DNA of 7,345 nt from Chloroflexota bacterium (GTDB lineage: Bacteria > Chloroflexota > Limnocylindria > QHBO01): assembly GCA_013697395.1 (NCBI GenBank), contig JACCWY010000521.1, forward strand, positions 1 through 7,345, in the 5' to 3' direction. A model generated the notes under the pieces. That model was given only the letters and a program-made list of their open reading frames with translations, searched no databases and was not told where the DNA came from. A program made the position numbers and the translations under genes. Shown in pieces: positions 1 to 7,345 of the stretch; the first letter of the stretch is position 1, and every line of letters starts with the position of its first letter.

Positions 1-1025
1 GTGCAGGGCTGCTGCTGCTGGCGCTCGTGGTGGGAGTCGGTCTCGGCAGCGTTGCCCTCGCGCCGGACGAGGTGCTGCGCGTCCTCGGCCACCGGCTGCT
101 CGGGCTCGGCGCGACGTCGGGCGTCGACGCCAGCACCGAGACGATCGTGATGGACCTGCGCCTGCCTCGGGTCCTCGGTGCCATGACCGTCGGTGCCGGC
201 CTCGCCTGTGCAGGCACGGTGTTCCAGGCCATCCTGCGCAACCCGATGGCAGACCCGTACATCATCGGGACGGCCGCCGGCGCATCGCTCGGTGCCACGC
301 TGGGCATCGTCCTGCCGCTCCTCGCGCCGGCCCTGGCCATCGGCGCGGCCAGCACGTGGCTCGGGATCGGCCTCGTCCAGCTCCTGGCCTTCGCGGGCGG
401 GCTGGGGACGGTCCTCCTGGTCATCGGCGTCGCACGCCAGGGCGGCCGGCTGCCGTCGGTCACGCTGCTGCTCACCGGCTATGCCGTGTCGTCCCTGCTG
501 GCGGCAGGGGTGTCGCTCCTGATGTTCGCGTCCGGGCGCGCGCTGGCCGTGATCTTCTCGTGGCTGATGGGGTCGCTGGCCGGCGTGGGCTGGGCCGACC
601 TCGCGATCGCGGCACCGGTGATCATGGCCGCGTTCGTCCTCCTGCTTGCCCGCTGGCGGAGCCTGAACCTGCTGCTGCTCGGTGACGGGCCAGCCGCCCA
701 TCTGGGGCTCGACGTGGGCAGGACCAAGCTCCGGCTCACCCTGCTGGCCACGCTGGCCACGTCCGCCGCGGTCGCGATCTCCGGCACGATCGGTTTCGTC
801 GGCCTGGTCGTGCCGCACGTCCTGCGGCTCGTCATCGGCCCCGACCATCGGCTGCTCCTGCCGGCCGGCGCCGTCCTCGGCGCCGCGCTCCTCGTGCTCG
901 CCGACCTCGGCGCCCGCCTTGCCGGCGGGATCCCGGTCGGGGTCGTCACGGCCCTGGTCGGCGCGCCCTTCTTCCTCTGGCTGCTGCGGCGCTCCCGGCG
1001 CATGGCGAGCGCGCTGTCGGCATGA
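1..1025 (+). CDS. FecCD/BtuC-family ABC permease (iron-chelate or cobalamin importer), 5' end cut by window
   Basis: This is the transmembrane subunit of a type II ABC importer that moves iron-siderophore, haem or corrinoid substrates across the inner membrane. The frame is open to the left edge, reading from position 3. The codons before the GTG at 27 encode a Leu-rich run continuous with the first membrane helix, so the true start is probably upstream and only a short N-terminus is missing (340 residues visible; the family is usually 320-350). Family marks are the LRLPRVL segment (about nt 156-176), the NPMADPYIIG loop (240-269), GFVGLVVPHVLR (about 792-827), which corresponds to the BtuC loop that contacts the ATPase, and a C-terminal GIPVGVVTALVGAPFFLWLL block (from about 927). 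Many hydrophobic helices lie between them. The stop overlaps the next start as ATGA (1022-1025), so the ATPase gene is translationally coupled. The substrate cannot be read from the sequence. The family call is very secure. Confidence 0.95.
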   Translation, partial: AGLLLLALVVGVGLGSVALAPDEVLRVLGHRLLGLGATSGVDASTETIVMDLRLPRVLGAMTVGAGLACAGTVFQAILRNPMADPYIIGTAAGASLGATLGIVLPLLAPALAIGAASTWLGIGLVQLLAFAGGLGTVLLVIGVARQGGRLPSVTLLLTGYAVSSLLAAGVSLLMFASGRALAVIFSWLMGSLAGVGWADLAIAAPVIMAAFVLLLARWRSLNLLLLGDGPAAHLGLDVGRTKLRLTLLATLATSAAVAISGTIGFVGLVVPHVLRLVIGPDHRLLLPAGAVLGAALLVLADLGARLAGGIPVGVVTALVGAPFFLWLLRRSRRMASALSA

Positions 1026-1858
1026 CGCCCGCGGTTGAGGTGCACGGACTGGAGGTCTCGTACGGGGCCGATGGCGGTGGGCGCCGGACCGTGCTGCGCG
1101 GGCTTGACCTGACGGTGGCGCCAGGGGAGCTCGTCGCCATCCTCGGCCCGAACGGCAGCGGCAAGACGACGCTCCTGCGTGCAATCGCCGGAACGTTGCC
1201 CGCCGAGGGCGGCCGGGTCGCCCTGTTCGGCCGAGACGTCGCCGGCTGGCAGCGGGTGGAGCTGGCGCGCCGGGTTGCGGTCCTGCCGCAGGCGCTCGCG
1301 CTGCCCGACGGCTTTCGCGTGGCGGAGCTGGTCGAAATGGGTCGTGCGCCGCACGCGACGCGCTGGTTCGGGTCGTCTGCCCGGGACGCCGAGGCCGTCG
1401 AGCGCGCGATGGCCGACGCCGATGCGCTGGATCTCGCGGAACGCCACGCGGACGAGCTTTCGGGTGGCGAGCGCCAGCGCGTGCTGGTGGCGATGGCCCT
1501 GGCGCAGGAGCCCGAGCTGCTGCTGCTCGACGAGCCGACGCTGCATCTCGACATCGCCCACCAGGCGGCGTTGCTCGCGTCCGTCGCCCGGCTCCAGGCA
1601 CGCCGCGGAATGACGGTGATCGCGGTCCTCCATGACCTGAACCTGGCCATCGCCCATGCCGCGCGCGTGGCGGTGCTCGGCGGAGGACGAATTGCCATCG
1701 ACGGGGACCCGGCATCGGTCCTGCATGCCGCGGCGGTCGGTGAGCTGTTCGGTGCCGCCATGGACGAAGCCCGCACGGCCGACGGTCGCCGGTTCCTCGT
1801 GCCGCGCTCGGGGCGCGGGGCACGGAATGAACCTTCCGTTCTGGCGGACCGTATGTAG
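1022..1858 (+). CDS. FepC/BtuD-type ABC transporter ATP-binding protein
   Basis: This is the cytoplasmic ATPase that powers the FecCD permease encoded just upstream. It has 278 residues, slightly longer than the usual 250-270. All nucleotide-binding motifs are intact: Walker A GPNGSGKT at 42-49, Q-loop Gln90, signature LSGGE at 146-150, Walker B LLLLD at 166-170 followed by Glu171, D-loop around LHLD (174-177) and switch His204 in VLHDLN. The VLPQ and EMGRAPH segments and the HLDIAHQ stretch after Walker B are typical of the iron-chelate/cobalamin subfamily. The ATG at 1022 overlaps the permease stop and matches the family N-terminus. The last 16 or so residues (after FLVPRSG) are polar and probably disordered. 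No binding-protein gene of this system follows, so it would have to be upstream or elsewhere. Substrate is unknown (Fe-chelate versus B12). Confidence 0.95.
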   Translation: MTPAVEVHGLEVSYGADGGGRRTVLRGLDLTVAPGELVAILGPNGSGKTTLLRAIAGTLPAEGGRVALFGRDVAGWQRVELARRVAVLPQALALPDGFRVAELVEMGRAPHATRWFGSSARDAEAVERAMADADALDLAERHADELSGGERQRVLVAMALAQEPELLLLDEPTLHLDIAHQAALLASVARLQARRGMTVIAVLHDLNLAIAHAARVAVLGGGRIAIDGDPASVLHAAAVGELFGAAMDEARTADGRRFLVPRSGRGARNEPSVLADRM

Positions 1859-1931
1859 AGGTAGGCCGCAATCGGCGCAGTTCGTGTTGCCCGCGTACAC
1901 GATGGCGGCGTCCTGAGCTTGATTCCCCCCG

Positions 1932-1942
1932 TTGATCATCAA
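1932..1942. promoter_or_regulatory. small palindrome TTGAT-C-ATCAA, possible operator
   Basis: A perfect inverted repeat with 5-base arms and one central base lies 25 bp upstream of the TATAAT box, so it overlaps or sits just before the -35 zone of the putative promoter of the peptide transporter operon. Position and symmetry suit a dimeric repressor or activator, but the element is short enough to arise by chance. No regulator gene is present in the window to match it. Confidence 0.25.
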
Positions 1943-1943
1943 A

Positions 1944-1973
1944 ACGTCAAGGAGGTGGACAAGAGGATATAAT
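1944..1973 (+). promoter_or_regulatory. putative sigma70-type promoter for the peptide transporter operon
   Basis: A perfect TATAAT at 1968-1973 stands out in a GC-rich spacer, within the A-rich context AGAGGATATAAT. The best -35 candidate at 18-bp spacing is ACGTCA (1944-1949), which matches TTGACA at only three of six positions, so either an activator or an alternative upstream contact may be needed. Transcription from here would begin near 1980 and leave a leader of about 75 nt before the ATG at 2055. This is the only convincing -10 box I see in the window, and its place between the two transporters is where a promoter is expected. Confidence 0.5.
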
Positions 1974-2044
1974 CCACTGCCCATTGGGCCCTCGCCGCGG
2001 TATCACGCCGTGCGCGACCCCACGTTACGCACATCCCCATCACT

Positions 2045-2052
2045 GGAGGGAG
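2045..2052 (+). promoter_or_regulatory. ribosome binding site GGAGGGAG that sets the start at 2055
   Basis: The purine run GGAGGGAG begins 10 bases before the ATG at 2055 (GGAGG core, 5-base spacing). This is the reason to reject the longer in-frame reading from the TTG at 1932. The residues encoded before 2055 look like translated leader, and a proper lipoprotein signal peptide begins exactly at 2055. Confidence 0.85.
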
Positions 2053-2054
2053 TA

Positions 2055-4085
2055 ATGAGACGGACCAAGTGGAACGCACTCGCGTTTCTCTTCTCTGGCG
2101 CGCTCGTGCTGGCCGCGTGTGGCCAGCAGCCTGGCGAGTCCGCCGAAGAGTCCGAGCCGACCGGTTCGGAGCCGGTCGGTTCACAGCCGGCCGAGTCTGA
2201 GGCGGCTCAGGGCACCGGGACGATCACCATGGTCGTCGACGGTCAGATCACGACGCTGTCGAACGCGCTATCGGACGCTCCGACGGGAGAGGCCTACGTC
2301 GGCTTCATCGGCACCGGCCTGTATGGGTACGACGCCTCGTTGACGCCCATCCCGGATCTCGCCGCGGACCTGTGCGAAGTCAGCGAGGATGAGCTCGTCT
2401 GGACATGCACCCTGCGTGAGGCCACGTTCCACAACGGCGATCCGGTGACCGCGGCCGACGTCGTGTTCACGTACCAGCTCGCCCAGAGCGCGAACTGCCG
2501 GTTCAACCCGTCGATCTGCCTGGCTCCGTTCCTAGAGTCGGCAACAGAGATCGACGAGACGACCGTCGAGTTCACGCTGCTCGAGCCCTACGCACCGTTC
2601 GCAACGGCAATCCTGCCGGGCATCAACATCGACTCGCAGGCCGTCGTCGAGGCTGCCTACGAGGAGTTCGCGGGCGCCGCCGAGGGTGCCGATGCGGCAG
2701 CCGTCACGGCCGCCCAGGCGGCCCTGGACGCCGCCGCCGCGCCCGAAGAGGGCGATCCCGATCCTGCCGCGTGCGAGGCCGCATTGGCCGACGGCGAGGC
2801 GCAGGTCGAGGCCGGTGGCGTCGAGCTGCCGAGCCGCGACGACTTCAACACCGGCGGCGAGAACGCTGACGAGTTCGATCCATGCGCCTACGGGACCGCT
2901 CTGTCCGACCTGCTCGGCCAGATCCTGGCGGCGCTCGAGGAGACGGGTATCGACGCGATCGCCGCGACCTACCCGCTGCTCAGCTTCAACACCGAGCCGG
3001 TCGGGACCGGTCCGTTCATGTGTGAGCCGGGCTGCCTGGCCCCTGGCGAGAGCCTGACGCTCGTCGCCTATGAGGGCTTCTACGGGGGCGCTCCGGCGAC
3101 CGACACGGTGGTGATGCCGATCATCACCGACGACATCCAGGGCGCGAATGCCCTCCAGGCCGGTCAGGTCGACTGGAAGTACTCGCTGACGGCCGACGCG
3201 TACGACGCGCTCAAGGACGATCCGAACATCAAGTTCGCCGAGTACCCGGACCTCGGCTACTTCGGGCTCCAGTACAACCTGCGCGAGGGCCAGCTCTTCG
3301 CTGACCTTGGCGCCCGCAAGGCGGTGCAATACTGCATCGACAAGGCGGCTACCGTCGACCAGGCCACGAACGGCCAGGGGGTGCCGGCCGAGGCCGACAT
3401 CCCGCCCTCGTCGTGGGCCTACAACCCCGACCTGCAGACGGTCGAGCGCGACGTCCCGACGGCCATCGGCCATCTCGAGGACGCCGGCTGGACCGTCCCG
3501 GTCGACGCCGATGGCAATGCCACCGGCTTGGCCACGCGTGATGGAGTCGAGTTCGTGACGGACGTGTACGTGCGCGCCGGGCGACCTGACCGCATCGCGT
3601 TCATGGAGCTCTTGCGCGACCAGGTGATCGACTGCGGCATCCAGATCAACGTCATCGAGGGCGACTTCTCGACGGTGCTGCTGCCGCTGCTGACCTACCC
3701 GCACATTCCGCCGAACGCGTCGAAGCCGTTCGACGCGTACTTCGGCGGATGGACCACTACGCCCGAACCCGACCCGTACGCGCTGTTCCATTCGGAGCAG
3801 TGCACCAACGAGGAGCAGCCTGACCTGTACAACTACGTCTGCTACCAGAACCCCGAGGCCGATGCGCTGATCGACGAGGGCCTGGCCACCAGTGACCAGG
3901 ACGCGCGAGCGGCCATCTACCAGGAGTTCGAGCAGATCATGTTCGACGACCAGCCGTACCTGTTCGCATGGTCCGACGTCGCCCGCGAGGGGCTCGATGT
4001 GAACCTGCAGAGCACGGCCGGCGAGCTCGAGCTTGGCTCGCCGTATTGGGCCTGGCAGCTCAAGACCCTGTTCGTCGCCGAGTAG
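2055..4085 (+). CDS. Peptide/opine/nickel ABC transporter substrate-binding lipoprotein (SBP_bac_5 family) with a large insertion
   Basis: This is the extracytoplasmic ligand receptor of the Dpp/Opp-type importer encoded downstream. It has 676 residues against about 500-560 for most of the family. The N-terminus MRRTKWNALAFLFSG is a basic start plus hydrophobic core ending in lipobox LAAC (19-22), so Cys22 should be lipidated. A flexible S/E/P linker follows (about 23-54). Family marks are LREATFHNGDPVTAADVVFTY (120-140, shown in part), EPVGTGPF (314-321), the central GYFGLQYNLR (401-410) with ARKAVQYCIDK (420-430), the lobe-II segment DAYFGGWTTTPEPDPYALFHS (around 560-580), and PEADALIDEGL (600-610). 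An Ala-rich, acidic stretch of roughly 110 residues (about 197-310) sits where ordinary members have a short loop before VGTGP. Besides Cys22 there are twelve cysteines at 107, 118, 148, 155, 240, 277, 323, 327, 427, 527, 583 and 596, an even number suited to disulfides. Family assignment is secure; the ligand is not determinable. Confidence 0.95.
   Translation: MRRTKWNALAFLFSGALVLAACGQQPGESAEESEPTGSEPVGSQPAESEAAQGTGTITMVVDGQITTLSNALSDAPTGEAYVGFIGTGLYGYDASLTPIPDLAADLCEVSEDELVWTCTLREATFHNGDPVTAADVVFTYQLAQSANCRFNPSICLAPFLESATEIDETTVEFTLLEPYAPFATAILPGINIDSQAVVEAAYEEFAGAAEGADAAAVTAAQAALDAAAAPEEGDPDPAACEAALADGEAQVEAGGVELPSRDDFNTGGENADEFDPCAYGTALSDLLGQILAALEETGIDAIAATYPLLSFNTEPVGTGPFMCEPGCLAPGESLTLVAYEGFYGGAPATDTVVMPIITDDIQGANALQAGQVDWKYSLTADAYDALKDDPNIKFAEYPDLGYFGLQYNLREGQLFADLGARKAVQYCIDKAATVDQATNGQGVPAEADIPPSSWAYNPDLQTVERDVPTAIGHLEDAGWTVPVDADGNATGLATRDGVEFVTDVYVRAGRPDRIAFMELLRDQVIDCGIQINVIEGDFSTVLLPLLTYPHIPPNASKPFDAYFGGWTTTPEPDPYALFHSEQCTNEEQPDLYNYVCYQNPEADALIDEGLATSDQDARAAIYQEFEQIMFDDQPYLFAWSDVAREGLDVNLQSTAGELELGSPYWAWQLKTLFVAE
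2151..2210 (+). repeat. four-unit degenerate 15-bp tandem repeat encoding the lipoprotein linker
   Basis: Four consecutive 15-bp units encode SEPTG, SEPVG, SQPAE and SEAAQ (residues 33-52). The first two differ at few bases and the last two are increasingly diverged. The unit sits directly after the lipidated cysteine, where binding proteins carry a flexible tether. Such in-frame minisatellites can change copy number by slippage, altering tether length without breaking the frame. Confidence 0.6.
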
Positions 4086-4121
4086 CCCGCTCGCCGGAGT
4101 CGTCGACGTTCTGAACGCAAG

Positions 4122-4153
4122 CCGCTGGTGGCGCCTCCGGGCGCCGCCAGCGG
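4122..4153 (+). terminator. 14-bp hairpin with C(UCCG)G tetraloop between binding protein and permease genes; attenuator or mRNA stabiliser
   Basis: The arm CCGCTGGTGGCGCC (4122-4135) pairs with GGCGCCGCCAGCGG (4140-4153) over all 14 positions, 13 Watson-Crick and one G-U wobble (4129 with 4146). The four-base loop TCCG is closed by C-G, matching the extra-stable UNCG tetraloop class. It starts 36 bases after the binding-protein stop. There is no T-run after it, so it is not a standard intrinsic terminator. More likely it causes partial termination or protects the 3' end of the binding-protein message, which is known for transporter operons where the binding protein is needed in excess. The structure is clear; its role is inferred. 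Confidence 0.6.
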
Positions 4154-4165
4154 TGCATCCGCACA

Positions 4166-4181
4166 GATTCGCTACCGAATC
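4166..4181. repeat. short inverted repeat GATTCG-CTAC-CGAATC
   Basis: A perfect 6-bp inverted repeat with a 4-base spacer lies 13 bases after the larger hairpin and 90 bases before the permease start. As RNA it would form a small second hairpin; as DNA it could bind a dimeric regulator. A short AC-AAT-like box (GACAAT, 4195-4200) follows, but I see no matching -35, so an internal promoter is not claimed. Confidence 0.3.
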
Positions 4182-4270
4182 GGCTTCCGTCTGAGACAAT
4201 CCCACCCGCTCATCGGCACGAGCGCCCGAGCGGCGGCGGCATCGGAGACACGTGAGCAGGGGCGCATGAC

Positions 4271-5242
4271 ATGGCCAGCTACATCCTTCGTCGAACGCTT
4301 CAGGCCATCCCGATCCTCTTCGGCGTCGCCATCATCAGCTTCGCCATCGTGCAGCTCGCTCCCGGCAGCCCCATCGATCGCTTCCGCGCGCCCAACGTGC
4401 GTCCCGAGACGCTCGAGAACCTGGTCCGCCTATACGGGCTCGACCGTCCGGTGTGGGAGCAGTTCGTCAACTGGTTCAGCACCTTCGTCCAGTTCTGGCG
4501 CACCGACGCGTGGGGCTACAGCCTGGTCGACGGCCGCTCGGTGCGCGACACGGTCGTCGACCGCATGCCGGCCACGCTCCTGCTCGGCGGCACCGCACTC
4601 ATCGTGACCGTCATCCTGGCGATCCCGATCGGCATCCTGGCCGCGGTGCGCCAGTACAGCTGGGCCGACAAGGCGATCACCACCTTCGCCACCATCGGCT
4701 ACGCGATCCCTTCGTTCCTGCTGGGCCTGTACATCGCCTACATCGGCACGGTCGTCTTCCGCGGCGCCTTCCCTGGCTTCGGGATGGTCAGCCTGCCCGG
4801 CGTCGAGGGTCGCGGCACGCCGCTCGACGTGGCGTGGCACATGGTCCTGCCGGTCACCTCGCTGGCCATCCAGCAGATCGCCGGCTGGAGCCGCTACGTG
4901 CGCGCCAAGATGCTCGAGGTCCTGAACCAGGACTACGTGCGCACCGCCAAGGCCAAGGGACTGAGCGCCGCCAAGGTCACCTACAAGCACGCGCTGCGCA
5001 ACGCGCTCATCCCGGTCATCACGCTGTTCGGCCTCACCCTGCCCGGCCTTCTTGCCGGCGCGGTCATCACCGAGACTATCTTCAGCTGGCCCGGACTCGG
5101 GCAGCTCGGCGTGCTCGCCGTCGGACAGCGCGACTACCCGATGGTGCTGGCCTTCGTGATGGTCGGCGGCTTCGGCGTGGTGCTCGGCAACCTGCTGGCC
5201 GATGCGCTGTACGGCGTGGTCGACCCGCGGATCAAGTACTAG
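4271..5242 (+). CDS. DppB/OppB-type ABC transporter permease
   Basis: This is one of the two membrane subunits of the peptide-type importer. It has 323 residues, normal for the family. The N-terminus MASYILRRTLQAIPILFGV followed by a hydrophobic helix and LAPGSPIDRF (29-38) is the classic DppB opening. Membrane helices are visible near 12-30, 100-122, 135-160, 187-205, 245-270 and 290-315. The cytoplasmic EAA loop that docks on the ATPase spans about 222-248 (YVRTAKAKGLSAAKVTYKHALRNALIP in pieces, with the conserved Gly230). The end DALYGVVDPRIKY is the family C-terminus. The start is set by AGGGG (4258-4262), 8 bases before the ATG; an ATG at 4266 is in another frame and too close to that site. 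It lies 185 bp behind the binding protein and 12 bp ahead of the second permease. Confidence 0.96.
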   Translation: MASYILRRTLQAIPILFGVAIISFAIVQLAPGSPIDRFRAPNVRPETLENLVRLYGLDRPVWEQFVNWFSTFVQFWRTDAWGYSLVDGRSVRDTVVDRMPATLLLGGTALIVTVILAIPIGILAAVRQYSWADKAITTFATIGYAIPSFLLGLYIAYIGTVVFRGAFPGFGMVSLPGVEGRGTPLDVAWHMVLPVTSLAIQQIAGWSRYVRAKMLEVLNQDYVRTAKAKGLSAAKVTYKHALRNALIPVITLFGLTLPGLLAGAVITETIFSWPGLGQLGVLAVGQRDYPMVLAFVMVGGFGVVLGNLLADALYGVVDPRIKY

Positions 5243-5254
5243 AGGGCGCTCGTC

Positions 5255-6213
5255 ATGGTCAGCGACGCAAACGCAGCCGAGATCGAGCGACGACGTCTCG
5301 AGGAGGCGGCGGCCGAATCGGCCGAGATCGACCGCACCCCGGTCCGAACCTACTGGCAGCTCGTTCGGCAGCGCTTCCTGAAGCACCGGCTGGCCGTCAT
5401 CGCCGTCATCGTGCTCGTGGTCCTCGCGGTCTTTGCCGTGGTGGTGCCAACGGTCACCGGGGACGCTTGGCGCACGACGCAACTCTTCCGCGACGACGCG
5501 CCGCCCGAGCTGTTCAACGAGGACGGGGAGTTCACGTTCGCCATCCTGGGCTATAACGAGCAGGGCCAGAACCTGTTCGCCCGGCTCGGCAAGGCCACCC
5601 AGACCTCGCTCACCATCGGCCTGGCGGCCGTCGTTCTCATCGTCCTTATCGGCGTCTTCATCGGTTCGATCGCGGGCTATACGGGCGGCTGGATCGACAA
5701 CCTGCTCATGCGTTTCGTCGACATCATGCTCAGCCTTCCAGGGCTGTTCATCATCCTCATGATCACCGCCTTTTTCGGGCAGGGCAACGTGTTGGTGGTC
5801 ATCATCGCCATCGGACTGACGGGTTGGACGACCGCCGCGCGCCTGGTGCGCGCCGAGTTCCTGTCACTCCGCGAGGTCGACTACGTGCAGGCCGCGCGCG
5901 CGCTTGGCGCCAGCCCGCAGCGCATCATCCTGCGCCACATGCTGCCGCCGGCTCTGGCCCCCATCGTGGTGGCAGCCACCCTGGGCATCGCCGACTCGGT
6001 CGTCGTCGAGTCCGCGCTGAGCTTCCTCGGCTTCGGGATCGGGCGCGACGGTGCCAGCCTGGGCACCATGCTCCAGAACGCCCGCGACTACTTCTTCTCG
6101 GGGCCGCTCAAGGTGCTCTATCCCGGCGTGGTCCTGATCCTGATCGTCCTCTCGGCCAGCTTCCTGGGTGACGGGTTGCGCGATGCGCTCGACCCGAGGC
6201 AGCGGGTCGAGAA

Positions 6214-6217
<4 letters not shown>
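5255..6217 (+). CDS. DppC/OppC-type ABC transporter permease
   Basis: This is the second membrane subunit, forming the channel with the DppB-type protein. It has 320 residues. A charged, Ala/Glu/Arg-rich cytoplasmic N-terminus (about 1-35, probably helical) leads to the OppC_N region (RTYWQLVRQRFLKHRLAVIA, 31-50) and the first helix (about 45-64). Further helices fall near 118-140, 155-175, 178-195, 235-258 and 287-305. The EAA loop is VDYVQAARALGASPQRIILRHMLPP in part (208-232, conserved Gly218). SALSFLGFGI (253-262) and DGLRDALDPR (306-315) are family marks. Where most members read GTDxxGRD, this one reads GYNEQGQN (99-106). The ribosome site GAGGG (5242-5246) overlaps the dppB stop, 8 bases before the ATG. 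The stop overlaps the next start as ATGA. Confidence 0.96.
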
Positions 6218-7274
<1,057 letters not shown>

Positions 7275-7278
<4 letters not shown>

Positions 7279-7345
7279 CGGAGCGGCCGATCACCGGGAC
7301 GACGTCCGCGGCCCAGGCGACGACCGAGGGCTCGATGACGAGCGG
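7275..7345 (+). CDS. start of next operon gene, probably the DppF-type ATPase, cut by window edge
   Basis: An ATG at 7275 overlaps the dppD stop in the same ATGA arrangement used elsewhere in this operon, with GGTGGAG (7264-7270) just before it. The frame stays open to the right edge for 23 codons, beginning MTERPITGTTSAAQ. These Thr/Ser/Ala-rich residues carry no domain; a second in-frame ATG at 7335 is an alternative start. The identity as DppF rests only on gene order (binding protein, DppB, DppC, DppD, then normally DppF), not on visible motifs. Confidence 0.6.

Noticed and set aside
1865..1876. GCCG-CAAT-CGGC inverted repeat after the chelate ATPase gene as a terminator
   Set aside because: The stem is only 4 bp with no T-run; this is common by chance at this base composition. 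No convincing terminator is visible in 1859-1930.
1949..1958. AAGGAGGTGG, a near-perfect Shine-Dalgarno sequence
   Set aside because: No ATG, GTG or TTG start lies at suitable distance downstream, and it falls inside the promoter spacer, so it is probably coincidental.
479..1984. 501-codon open frame on the - strand, and similar long - strand frames at 2532-4205, 4430-5482 and 6118-7167
   Set aside because: Each lies antisense to a gene with intact family motifs. Their translations are Arg/Ala/His-rich low-complexity text typical of GC-rich shadows, with no recognisable domain.
1932..2054. In-frame 41-codon N-terminal extension of the binding protein from TTG at 1932
   Set aside because: It would bury the lipoprotein signal peptide and read through the TATAAT box. 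The ATG at 2055 has a strong ribosome site and a proper signal sequence.
4101..4108. CGTCGACG palindrome after the binding-protein stop
   Set aside because: Eight bases without extension is expected by chance in GC-rich DNA.
4266..4607. Alternative start ATG at 4266 in another frame over the DppB-type gene
   Set aside because: Its spacing to AGGGG is only 3 bases and its product is Ser/Arg/Pro-rich with no domain, while the 4271 frame gives a complete permease.

Overview
This is a high-GC bacterial window with every gene on the + strand. It holds parts of two ABC importer loci lying head to tail. The third-position G/C bias, the lipoprotein-anchored solute-binding protein with an acidic S/E/P linker, and the tight ATGA gene overlaps fit a high-GC Gram-positive-type or Chloroflexota-like (terrabacterial) genome. 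That placement is inference; there is no rRNA or other marker gene in the window.

Region 1 (1-1858) is the 3' part of a metal-chelate/corrinoid importer: a FecCD/BtuC-family permease cut by the left edge, overlapping by ATGA with its FepC/BtuD-type ATPase. The matching binding protein is not in view and may lie upstream. Region 2 (1859-2054) is a 196-bp spacer. It has a perfect TATAAT -10 box, a small palindrome just upstream of it, and a strong ribosome binding site that sets the start of the next gene.

Region 3 (2055-7345) is a peptide/opine/nickel (Dpp/Opp)-type operon in canonical order: lipoprotein binding protein (SBP_bac_5), DppB-type permease, DppC-type permease, DppD-type ATPase, then the first codons of the next gene, presumably the DppF-type ATPase, cut by the right edge. 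The genes from dppC onward overlap by ATGA. The only real gap is the 185 bp between the binding protein and dppB, which carries a 14-bp GC-rich hairpin capped by a C(UCCG)G tetraloop. The binding protein would capture an oligopeptide-like ligand outside the membrane, DppB/DppC would form the channel, and DppD/DppF would drive transport with ATP.

I see no new kind of system here. The points worth a second look are the inter-cistronic hairpin, a large Ala-rich acidic insertion plus twelve evenly pairable cysteines in the binding protein, a four-copy pentapeptide linker, and an altered loop motif in the DppC-type permease.
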